NCBI GenBank assembly: GCA_910586965.1
Contig: CAJUMF010000006.1
Coordinates: forward strand, 1-64,000
DNA: 64,000 nt
Direction of reading: 5' to 3'
Source: an uncultured Dorea sp.
GTDB taxonomy: Bacteria > Bacillota > Clostridia > Lachnospirales > Lachnospiraceae
Shown here: one piece after another, positions 15,829 through 23,271 of the stretch
Layout: every line of letters starts with the position of its first letter
Numbering within the stretch: the first letter of the stretch is position 1
Notes under the pieces: model-generated
Databases searched by the model: none
What the model was told of the DNA's origin: nothing
Seen by the model: only the letters and a program-made list of their open reading frames with translations
Position numbers and translations under genes: made by a program

Positions 15829-16752
15829 ATGAGAAGATACCGAGGATGTTTTTTGGGGGTCTTATGCCTGTCAGTACTTTTGGGAGGCTGTGGACAGGGA
15901 ACGATGCCGGACAGGAACAGAACTTATATTTATTACGTCAACGGTGACGGGACCGGGCTGGTAAAAGAAGAGTATGAGCTGCCGGGAGGCAGTACGAAAG
16001 TACAGATATCTGCTGCGCTTGAAGAACTTAGGAAAGAAACAGATTCTATTGAATATAAGAGCGTTTATCCGGATTACGTGCATATCAAAGGCTGGGAGAT
16101 TAAAGAATCAGATCTGGAGATAGATTTTTCAGATTCCTATAAGAATATGGATGTGACGGAGGAATTGCTTTTACGTGCGGCTACCGTGCATACACTGGAA
16201 CAGATCGTAGGAGTAGATTATATTAAATTTACAGTGGAAGGTGAGGAACTTAAAGATAGCGAAGGAAAAGAAGAAGGTTATATGAATCATGACTCTTTTG
16301 TGGAAAATACAGGTTCGTCCATTCACACTTATCAGGAGGGAAGCCTTCATCTGTTTTTTGCCAATGAGGCAGGAGATAAACTGACGGAAGAGGTTGTAAG
16401 TGTCAGATACAACAGCAATATGTCCGTAGAGAAGCTGATCACAGAACAGCTTATTAAGGGCCCATCGATGGAAGGAGTATATCCTACGCTCCCGCCTGAG
16501 ACGAAGATTTTAGGAGTATCTGTGAGAGATGGAATCTGTTACGTGAACTTCGACGAAGGCTTTCTAAATATGGATTATAAGATAAGCCCTGAGGTCAGGA
16601 TTTATTCTGTTGTTAATTCAATTGTTGCGGGAGGGGAGACAGGTCAGGTACAGATATTGATAAATGGGGAGACGGATGTGACTTATCAGGGAAGTATCGG
16701 CCTGGAAAAGCCGCTCTCAAGAAATTTAGAAATTGTGGAGGAAGAGAAGTAA
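15829..16752 (+). CDS. GerMN-domain lipoprotein
   Basis: A 307-residue surface lipoprotein. The signal peptide ends in VLLGGC (Cys 21), a good lipobox. Two GerMN-like modules follow (about residues 50-145 and 165-290), marked by repeats such as DFSDSYKNMDV and VNFDEGFLNMDYKI. GerMN domains occur in spore-germination GerM and in LpqB, which partners the MtrB kinase. The gene sits directly after a kinase gene, so it may modulate that kinase. The ATG at 15829 has GAGGGAAAG upstream; a GTG at 15814 overlapping the kinase stop is also possible. Confidence 0.85.
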   Translation: MRRYRGCFLGVLCLSVLLGGCGQGTMPDRNRTYIYYVNGDGTGLVKEEYELPGGSTKVQISAALEELRKETDSIEYKSVYPDYVHIKGWEIKESDLEIDFSDSYKNMDVTEELLLRAATVHTLEQIVGVDYIKFTVEGEELKDSEGKEEGYMNHDSFVENTGSSIHTYQEGSLHLFFANEAGDKLTEEVVSVRYNSNMSVEKLITEQLIKGPSMEGVYPTLPPETKILGVSVRDGICYVNFDEGFLNMDYKISPEVRIYSVVNSIVAGGETGQVQILINGETDVTYQGSIGLEKPLSRNLEIVEEEK

Positions 16753-16754
16753 GA

Positions 16755-19313
16755 TTGAGAAACAGACCACTATGCAGTATATGTCTGTTTGTCTGTCTGG
16801 TTATTTGGATTGGGACTGTCTGCGGAGGGGAGAAGCTGGTAAAAGAGCTCCGACCATCCGCAGCAGAAAGTCATCTTAAAGATAAAGAGGATGTCCTGGT
16901 CACAGGAAGGGTGTACCAGAAAGCAGACAAAGAAAAGTATCAGATCATATATCTAAAAAATAATTCTATGAGATATCGTCAGCAGTCGCTGAAAGAATCC
17001 AGATTAATAATCTATGATGAGCATAAAGAAAAAGTGAATATAGGGGATGTCCTTACGGTACATGGTGAAATCGGATTTTTCCTAAATGCGAGAAATCCGG
17101 GAAACTTTGACAGTAAGTTATATTATCAAAAACAGGATATCCATGCAAATGTATGGACCGAATCGATACAGAAAGAAGAAGGTAAAGCCTGTACACTATT
17201 TGAAAAACTGGAAAATAATCTGTATCAATTCAGGCAGAGCTGGAAAAGTAAGCTCTGTGAAGAGATGGGAGATCAGGACGGGAATACACTGTCTGCTATG
17301 ATTTTAGGAGAGAAGTCTCAGATGGACGAAGAGCTTCGGGAGCTGTACCAGAAAAATGGGATAGGACATATATTGGCGATCTCCGGGCTCCACCTGTCCT
17401 TTATCGGGATTGGGGTGTATAAGATATTGCGGAGAGTTACGGGTTCTTATCCGATTGGCGGGATATTTGGCATTTTGTTTTTGATGCTGTATATTCTTAT
17501 GATTGGGTTTACCGTGTCTGCGGTGCGGGCATTGGTGATGTTTCTGTTCCGTGTGGGGGCGGATATGACAGGGCGCCATTATGACGCGCCGACGGCACTT
17601 TCTTTTGCGGCGGCTGCGGTGCTATTGTGGCGGCCGCTCAGTCTGTATGACGGCGGATTCTGGTTGTCCTTTGGGGCCGTGTTTGCGATTCTGGCGGTGG
17701 TGCCGGCGGTACAGGAAGGCATATCCATAGGTACATTACACAGTAACGGGCAGAAGATGAAAATGAAGACAAAGGTGAGTGTACAAGAAAATTTATCTAT
17801 ATATACATCACACAGCACAGATGTTCCATACAATGGTTTGGCGGGAGTGACAAGTAATAGGAAGGGAGAGTTACAAAGTCCTCCGAAGCGAAATAGGGAA
17901 GATAGTTCTATATCTGTATATCTAATAGGAGCATGGGGGTGTGTACGGCATACGATTTTGCAGGGATTGACGGCAAGTATTGGTATCAATCTGGTCATCT
18001 TGCCGATTCTGCTCTATTATTTCTTTGAATTTCCGCTGTATTCTTTTGTTCTGAATCTCTTTGTAATCCCGTTGATGTCTGTATTATTATTTCTGGGAAT
18101 GGCGGGAAGCCTGCTGGCGCTGTGGTTTGTTCCCATATCCGCTTTACTGTTTTGGATGTGCAGCAAAATATTATGGATTTATAAGATGAGTTGCGAGATA
18201 ACGCTTCATCTGCCAGGAGCAAGGCTTGTGATCGGAAGGCCTGATCTGTGGCAGATTGCGGTATACTATGGGATTTTGCTTTTGGGTTTGCTTTTGTTGA
18301 GATATATGGTCTTATCAGTGAAGACGCAAGAAGGACAGAAGGAAAAGGGTAATCAAGCAGATTGGCGAAACAGGAAAAAGAAACAAATTGCTATGTTTAT
18401 TCTATGGGCAGTGGGAATTATGATTTTAACGACTCGTTTTGGAGAGGCAGGGAAATTTACAACGGTAGTTCTGGATGTGGGGCAGGGAGACGGAATCTTC
18501 ATGAGAGGACCGGAGGGAGGCACCTATCTTGTGGACGGCGGGAGCAGCGATATTAAGAATGTGGGGCAGTACAGGCTGGAGCCATTTTTAAAGTCACAGG
18601 GAGTCGGCAAACTTGATTATGTATTGATATCCCATGGAGACAGCGATCATATGAACGGTGTGGAAGAGCTGATTGAGAGACAGAAAATTGGTGTGAAGAT
18701 TGGAACATTGGTTCTGCCGGTGAAGGAGGCGTGGGATGAGGCTTTGGAAGAATTGGCAGGAAAAGCAAGGAATCATGGAATCCGTGTAGCGGTGATAGAA
18801 CCGGGACAGAGTATCAGGGAAGGGGAGATGGTACTCACATGTATACAGCCGGGGAATGTGGGAATAAAATCAGAGGATGCCGAATCAAGGCAGGAAAAAG
18901 CTGTGCCGGGAACAGGCAGTACAGGGCTGGAACCAGGCAACGGGGCATCTATGGTATTGGCTGTGCAGTACGGGGAGTTCGACATGCTTTTTACCGGTGA
19001 TGTGGAGGAAGAAGGAGAAAAGCAGCTTACAAAACAGTTAGAAGAAAGCTATGAGGATTGTACATGGGAGGTTCTGAAGGTAGCGCATCATGGTTCGAAG
19101 AATTCATCAGCCGAGGAATTTCTTCAGCAGGTACAGCCTGCTTATGCACTCATATCGGCTGGACAGGGGAATCGGTATGGGCATCCGCATCAGGAAACAG
19201 TAAAGAGGTTTGCGGATGTTGGGAGCAGGGTATATTCGACGCAGGAAAATGGGGCGATTATAGTAGAGGTAGAAGGCGGAGAAATATTGAGAATGGAGAA
19301 ATGGCAAAGATAG
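16755..19313 (+). CDS. comEC: ComEC/Rec2 DNA-uptake channel
   Basis: ComEC forms the membrane channel that carries single-stranded DNA into the cell. The 852-residue protein has an N-terminal DUF4131-type region, a central multi-helix Competence domain (ILGEKSQMDEELRELY and GIGHILAISGLHLSFIG, then many membrane helices), and a C-terminal metallo-beta-lactamase domain from about residue 570 (LDVGQGDG, the metal-ligand motif HGDSDH near 626, AHHGSKNSS). A polar insert at about residues 328-390 interrupts the channel region. The start is a TTG. The 3' end overlaps a broken mobile-element gene, but the last domain looks complete. Confidence 0.93.
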   Translation: MRNRPLCSICLFVCLVIWIGTVCGGEKLVKELRPSAAESHLKDKEDVLVTGRVYQKADKEKYQIIYLKNNSMRYRQQSLKESRLIIYDEHKEKVNIGDVLTVHGEIGFFLNARNPGNFDSKLYYQKQDIHANVWTESIQKEEGKACTLFEKLENNLYQFRQSWKSKLCEEMGDQDGNTLSAMILGEKSQMDEELRELYQKNGIGHILAISGLHLSFIGIGVYKILRRVTGSYPIGGIFGILFLMLYILMIGFTVSAVRALVMFLFRVGADMTGRHYDAPTALSFAAAAVLLWRPLSLYDGGFWLSFGAVFAILAVVPAVQEGISIGTLHSNGQKMKMKTKVSVQENLSIYTSHSTDVPYNGLAGVTSNRKGELQSPPKRNREDSSISVYLIGAWGCVRHTILQGLTASIGINLVILPILLYYFFEFPLYSFVLNLFVIPLMSVLLFLGMAGSLLALWFVPISALLFWMCSKILWIYKMSCEITLHLPGARLVIGRPDLWQIAVYYGILLLGLLLLRYMVLSVKTQEGQKEKGNQADWRNRKKKQIAMFILWAVGIMILTTRFGEAGKFTTVVLDVGQGDGIFMRGPEGGTYLVDGGSSDIKNVGQYRLEPFLKSQGVGKLDYVLISHGDSDHMNGVEELIERQKIGVKIGTLVLPVKEAWDEALEELAGKARNHGIRVAVIEPGQSIREGEMVLTCIQPGNVGIKSEDAESRQEKAVPGTGSTGLEPGNGASMVLAVQYGEFDMLFTGDVEEEGEKQLTKQLEESYEDCTWEVLKVAHHGSKNSSAEEFLQQVQPAYALISAGQGNRYGHPHQETVKRFADVGSRVYSTQENGAIIVEVEGGEILRMEKWQR

Positions 19314-19792
19314 ATTGTCCATACTATTATGTGGGTGATGAGAGTAAAACAGCATTTGTACGCATTGGAAATGAAAGTGTGCAGGCAGGAGCGATTGAGT
19401 TAAAACGTCTGGTACTGCGTGGAAGTAATTAGACTTATGACAGTCTGAGCTCACATTATCCATATGAGAATTATTCCTTTGCAAAGTTTCGTTCGGTATA
19501 TCGGCAGCGAACCGGCAAGGAAAAGGATATGGAACGCAGAGGAAGTGGTTTTAAAAAGATTAAGGATGATTATCGTAGAGCCGTTAACTATCGCTTAGAG
19601 TTAGAGCCTGTATTCTATTCTGATACCTCTTCATTTTGGGTGACGCTTTATAATCTGAATTATAATGTTGCAGTTGAAGAAGCAAGGAGTCAAAAACAGT
19701 TGTTTGAAAATAAAATAAATGAATCAATGATAAGTACACCTGCAAAGAAAAAAATCTTGCGATTGAAGGAGCAGTATAGCGATGATATGTAA
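19301..19792 (+). pseudogene. remnant of an AlbA_2-type ATP/DNA-binding protein
   Basis: One reading frame carries MAKIDCPYYYVGDESK, IRIGNESV-like (VRIGNESV) and KRLVLRGSN. It then meets a TAG at 19429-19431 and continues in the same frame with TYDSLSSHYPYENYSFAKFR, RRGSGFKKI and EPVFYSDTSSFWVTL to a TAA at 19790. These are marks of the putative transcriptional regulators with an AlbA_2 (Schlafen-like) domain that are often carried by mobile DNA. The in-frame stop, the missing N-terminal part and the shortened middle show decay. The first ATG (19301) overlaps the end of comEC. The protein family assignment is from memory of the motifs. Confidence 0.6.
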
Positions 19793-19896
19793 AAGTAAAA
19801 TTGATAGTACCTGTTGTTGGACATAGAAAAGGCAGATATCGATTTAAAATTTAGAATATGCAAGAGCCAGGACAGAGTATCCAGAAAGGAGATCTT

Positions 19897-19942
19897 CGCT
19901 CAAGGCAGCCTTCCGTAGCTGCCTTGAGCGGGGCAGCTACGG
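19897..19942 (-). repeat. overlapping alternative hairpins at the 3' end of the transporter gene
   Basis: GCTCAAGGCAGC (from 19898) pairs with GCTGCCTTGAGC (19918-19929), while CCGTAGCTGCC (19913-19923) pairs with GGCAGCTACGG (19932-19942). The two hairpins share the GCTGCC segment, so only one can form at a time. They include the stop codon of the formate transporter gene. No T run follows, so this is not a classical terminator; mRNA protection or a rho-linked end is possible. Confidence 0.5.
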
Positions 19943-20563
19943 TAAGCTGGCAAATTTGCCGCGCAGCAGAGGAATAAGTACGCCGCCTACAGAATTGCCA
20001 CAGGTCATGACAAGTACATAGCCGAAAGTTTTCATGCTCCACGCACCCGCTACCGAAAAATAGTACATATTGGCAACGCAGTGCTCAAAGCCGCAGAGGA
20101 TGAATACAATAACACCGAAAAACAGCGAGAGATACTTGCCCGATTCATGAGGATTTTTGTTGTAGCCGTCCACTGCGATGAAGATGAGAATGTTGCAAAA
20201 TATTGCCAGAATGAAAATGCTTAAGATGCTGTCGCCCAGCTTCACCTGGCACAGCGCCTGGGCTTTCTCAGACAGCGCCGAACCCGCTCTTGTCTGTCTT
20301 TCCAGAAATGCGGTCAGCCATGTACCGCAAAGGTTGCCCAGCCAGATGACCGGCAGATCAATGGCATAGTCTTTGTCCCGCTCAAAAACGTAGCAGACCT
20401 TGCCCGTAAACAGGTTGAAGCCGAAAGTGCAAACGGCAAACAGTCCAACGGTGAACAAAAGCGCACCCAGCGCCTTGTTTTCCACCGAGAGGAATACCGT
20501 TCCGCCGATAGCGATGCTGACCCCGGCCAAGATGCCATAGATAAAGGTTTTGAGTCGTTTCAA
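19937..20563 (-). CDS. formate/nitrite transporter (FNT family)
   Basis: A 208-residue membrane channel with six hydrophobic segments. The FNT hallmark GFEHCVANMYYF (about 157-168) holds the central-pore histidine, and the end has GNSVGG. It is shorter than E. coli FocA (285 residues), but all six helices can be seen. The start is TTG with GGAGGG seven bases upstream. It is the last gene of the acs operon, so import of formate, the substrate of the formate-THF ligase across the divergent promoter, is the likely task. Nitrite or hydrosulfide transport cannot be excluded from sequence. Confidence 0.88.
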   Translation of the reverse strand: MKRLKTFIYGILAGVSIAIGGTVFLSVENKALGALLFTVGLFAVCTFGFNLFTGKVCYVFERDKDYAIDLPVIWLGNLCGTWLTAFLERQTRAGSALSEKAQALCQVKLGDSILSIFILAIFCNILIFIAVDGYNKNPHESGKYLSLFFGVIVFILCGFEHCVANMYYFSVAGAWSMKTFGYVLVMTCGNSVGGVLIPLLRGKFASLP

Positions 20564-20630
20564 CGTAAAGCCCTCCTTTTTATTTTTCGTTCAGATCTTC
20601 TATTATTGTTATAAGGAACTGTATCATCTG

Positions 20631-21248
20631 TCATGCCATGGCTGCACAGATCGCTCCGATCAAAAGCTCTGCCGCTGCCACGCTTTCGTCAGCAAGGAAA
20701 CCGGCTGCAAAATTGTCAGAAAACAGGATCTGGGCATTCGGTGCAAACTCCTCGGCCGCCTCCCAGACGATGATTCTAATCCGGTAGTCCTGCACTACGA
20801 TGAACTCAAACCCCTTATCGCCCTGGTCAATCTCCACGCCGCCCAGCTTACGGCTTGCAGCGGCAAACTTATGAAGATCCTTACCGAAGACGAAGGCACT
20901 GCGCCGAATACATCTGCCGTTAAAAGGCTGTATGTACACCTCGCCCCAGGGGAGCTGCCGGAAAGTTTTCCACGCGCCCGCAGCCGGAAGGTGCTTTCCC
21001 GTCAGCAGATAACGCAGAAGAAAGGTCTGAGCCTGTAGTCTGTCAAGTGCAAATGCATAAGGGTCGTCACCCGAGATTGTGTAGTCCGGCCAGGTGATCG
21101 TATAGGTTTGGTCAAGGAAACGAATTGTAAACGTGTTCCTGTCAAAGGGTATTTCCAGTCGTCTGACGGAATCCTCAGGATCCATCTGCTTAAATTCCTG
21201 CAGGTAGTGCTGAAAAGGAACCTCTTCTTTATTATTCTTTATCTCCAT
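20631..21248 (-). CDS. DUF3786 domain protein
   Basis: A 205-residue soluble protein that I assign to DUF3786 by its pattern (FLDQTYTITWPDY, LRYLLTGKHLPAAGAWKTFRQLPWGEVY, FGKDL near the middle). The ATG at 21248 follows AGGAGTAACGCT, and only four bases separate it from acsV, so it is translated with the acs genes. DUF3786 genes tend to lie beside corrinoid and Wood-Ljungdahl genes in acetogens; the molecular role is not known. It has no membrane segments and few cysteines, so an iron-sulfur role is unlikely. Confidence 0.75.
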   Translation of the reverse strand: MEIKNNKEEVPFQHYLQEFKQMDPEDSVRRLEIPFDRNTFTIRFLDQTYTITWPDYTISGDDPYAFALDRLQAQTFLLRYLLTGKHLPAAGAWKTFRQLPWGEVYIQPFNGRCIRRSAFVFGKDLHKFAAASRKLGGVEIDQGDKGFEFIVVQDYRIRIIVWEAAEEFAPNAQILFSDNFAAGFLADESVAAAELLIGAICAAMA

Positions 21249-21252
21249 AGCG

Positions 21253-23175
21253 TTACTCCTGAAAACTGGATGGGAAACGTCCGGCATCCGTATGCGGCAA
21301 GAAACAGGCTGCCACAAACCGGTCCATGTATCCCGGGTGGGTTGAAAGTTCCATATAGGTCATGCTGTCTGCAACCTCGGCGGCCTTCTGCCGCGCCTCG
21401 TCAGACAGCGCCATGGCATAGGCGCCGGACAGCGAGGAATTGCCGATATAGGAGAATTTCTCCAATTCCACATCAGGGAACATACCGATACGCACAGCGT
21501 TTTTAATATTGATTCCGCTGCCGATTCCACCGGCAACATAGACGTGATCGATCATATCCGTCTCGAACTCCAGTGCGGCCAGCATCGTGTCAACCGCAGA
21601 GAAGATCGCACCTTTGGCCCGGATGAACGAGTCAATGTCTACTTCAGTGATGGCAATCTCCCGCCCAGTCTCGGACTCAGACGCGAAGGCCAGGATATAC
21701 CGCCCCATACCATGTCTGTCCCAGGCAATCCGCCTGCCTTCACGGGTAAACTTACCGTTTGCGCCTAGAATAGATGTCCGATAGAGTTCAGCGATCACAT
21801 CAATGATGCCGCTGCCGCACAGTCCCACCGGCTTTTGCTTTCCAATAACGGTGAGTACAGGCTCCATGGTCTCCTTGTCAATCGTGACGGCTTCGATGGC
21901 TCCGTCAGTAGCACGCATACCGCAGGAAATGTCGCCGCCCTCAAAGGCAGGACCGGCGCTGCAGGCACAGCACATCAAAAATTCGTTATTGCCGAAGACA
22001 ATCTCGCCGTTCGTTCCCAGGTCGATGAACAGCGAAAACTCTTCCTTGTTCCAGATCAGGCTGGCAAAAGCGCCGGCCGTTATATCACCGCCCACATAGG
22101 AACCCACATTGGGCGCAAGGAATACTCTGGCCCATGGGTGGACAGGCAGGGACAAGTGGGCTGCATACAGATCATTGTAATGGAAGAAACTGGGGATATA
22201 TGGCTCCATACGCACTGGACCGGCATCCACCCCCAGCAGAAGATGGTTCATCGTGGTGTTTGACGAAAGTACCACCCGCATCACATGGTCGGGTGCGACC
22301 TTAGCAGTTTTACACAAAAGCTGGATCAGTGGAAATAATGTTTCATCCAGGATTGCCTTTTGCAGACGCTTACGTCCGCCAGGCTTTGTCTGCTCCACGA
22401 TGCGGTTGATGACGTCTGCACCGTAGCGAATTTGGCCGTTCCCAGCTGATGCTTTGGAAAGTAACCTGCCCGTTTCCAAATCAGTCAGGACAGCAGAAAC
22501 GGTAGTCGTGCCAATATCGATGGCGATGGCACATAGCGGTGTCTGATCCGCGGCCGGCGAGATAGCATAGACCAGGAAGCTGTCCTCTTTCTGCTCACCC
22601 ATAACACGAACATGGAATGAACTGTTCCGCAGCGCCGCAGCCAGATTTTGCATAGCCGGGAGACTGATCTTGCACCGGTCGGCTCCGGTCATTTTCAGGA
22701 GCTCTTGTTCCAGCCGTTCATTATCCGGCATGGTGTCATCCAATGTAGGCTCGCTTAGCTGAACGTCCACAGTGGTAAATTCGTTACAAAAGGATATACC
22801 GGTGTTTTTGATCTCAGCCTGGAGTTCTTCGAAAATCGCCACTTCTTCACCGGTGGACAGATCCGCCGTTTTCATTCTCTGCTGATAGGCAAAAGCAATG
22901 TCTGGCACTAACACCGTCGCGTTGCCCGTTACCTTGCTGCAGCAGCTCAGCCGCCAGCCGGCATCATAGTCCTCCTGGGAAATATGGGCCGTCTGAAGCG
23001 AATCCAGATCGCCCTCCAGCAGTTTCACCCGACATTTTCCACAGGAAGCGTTTCCCGAACAGGGAGCGTCGATTGCCACATTTGAGCTTCTGGCGACTTC
23101 CAGCAGATTATCGCCTTGATTAGCAGAAACAGAGATTGGTTCACCGTTTTCTATTTGAAATATAATCTCGAACAT
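21253..23175 (-). CDS. acsV: corrinoid activation/regeneration protein AcsV
   Basis: AcsV reduces the inactive Co(II) form of the corrinoid iron-sulfur protein back to Co(I) at the cost of ATP. The 640-residue protein has an N-terminal plant-type 2Fe-2S ferredoxin domain (residues 1-90, CSGNASCGKCRVKL with a distal cysteine in LSCCSK). A linker region follows, then an ASKHA ATPase-like domain starting at IDIGTTTVSAVLTDL (about 220) with FIDLGTNGEIV and VAGGIGSG. Start and length fit the RACE protein family. It lies between acsB and the DUF3786 gene. Confidence 0.93.
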   Translation of the reverse strand: MFEIIFQIENGEPISVSANQGDNLLEVARSSNVAIDAPCSGNASCGKCRVKLLEGDLDSLQTAHISQEDYDAGWRLSCCSKVTGNATVLVPDIAFAYQQRMKTADLSTGEEVAIFEELQAEIKNTGISFCNEFTTVDVQLSEPTLDDTMPDNERLEQELLKMTGADRCKISLPAMQNLAAALRNSSFHVRVMGEQKEDSFLVYAISPAADQTPLCAIAIDIGTTTVSAVLTDLETGRLLSKASAGNGQIRYGADVINRIVEQTKPGGRKRLQKAILDETLFPLIQLLCKTAKVAPDHVMRVVLSSNTTMNHLLLGVDAGPVRMEPYIPSFFHYNDLYAAHLSLPVHPWARVFLAPNVGSYVGGDITAGAFASLIWNKEEFSLFIDLGTNGEIVFGNNEFLMCCACSAGPAFEGGDISCGMRATDGAIEAVTIDKETMEPVLTVIGKQKPVGLCGSGIIDVIAELYRTSILGANGKFTREGRRIAWDRHGMGRYILAFASESETGREIAITEVDIDSFIRAKGAIFSAVDTMLAALEFETDMIDHVYVAGGIGSGINIKNAVRIGMFPDVELEKFSYIGNSSLSGAYAMALSDEARQKAAEVADSMTYMELSTHPGYMDRFVAACFLPHTDAGRFPSSFQE

Positions 23176-23227
23176 TTGTTTTTCCTCGTTTACAGCCTGT
23201 ATTCGACTGCGTTGTGGTATAACATTC

Positions 23228-23256
23228 TCGGGGGAAGGAATGGCTCCCTCCCCCGA
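23228..23256 (-). repeat. GC-rich hairpin between acsB and acsV
   Basis: TCGGGGGA (23228-23235) pairs with TCCCCCGA (23249-23256), loop 13 bases, in the 96-base gap between acsB and acsV. It is not followed by a T run on the minus strand. It may set the relative amounts of the two messages by protecting the acsB 3' end. Confidence 0.45.
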
Positions 23257-23271
23257 AACGCTTGTTTGTAT

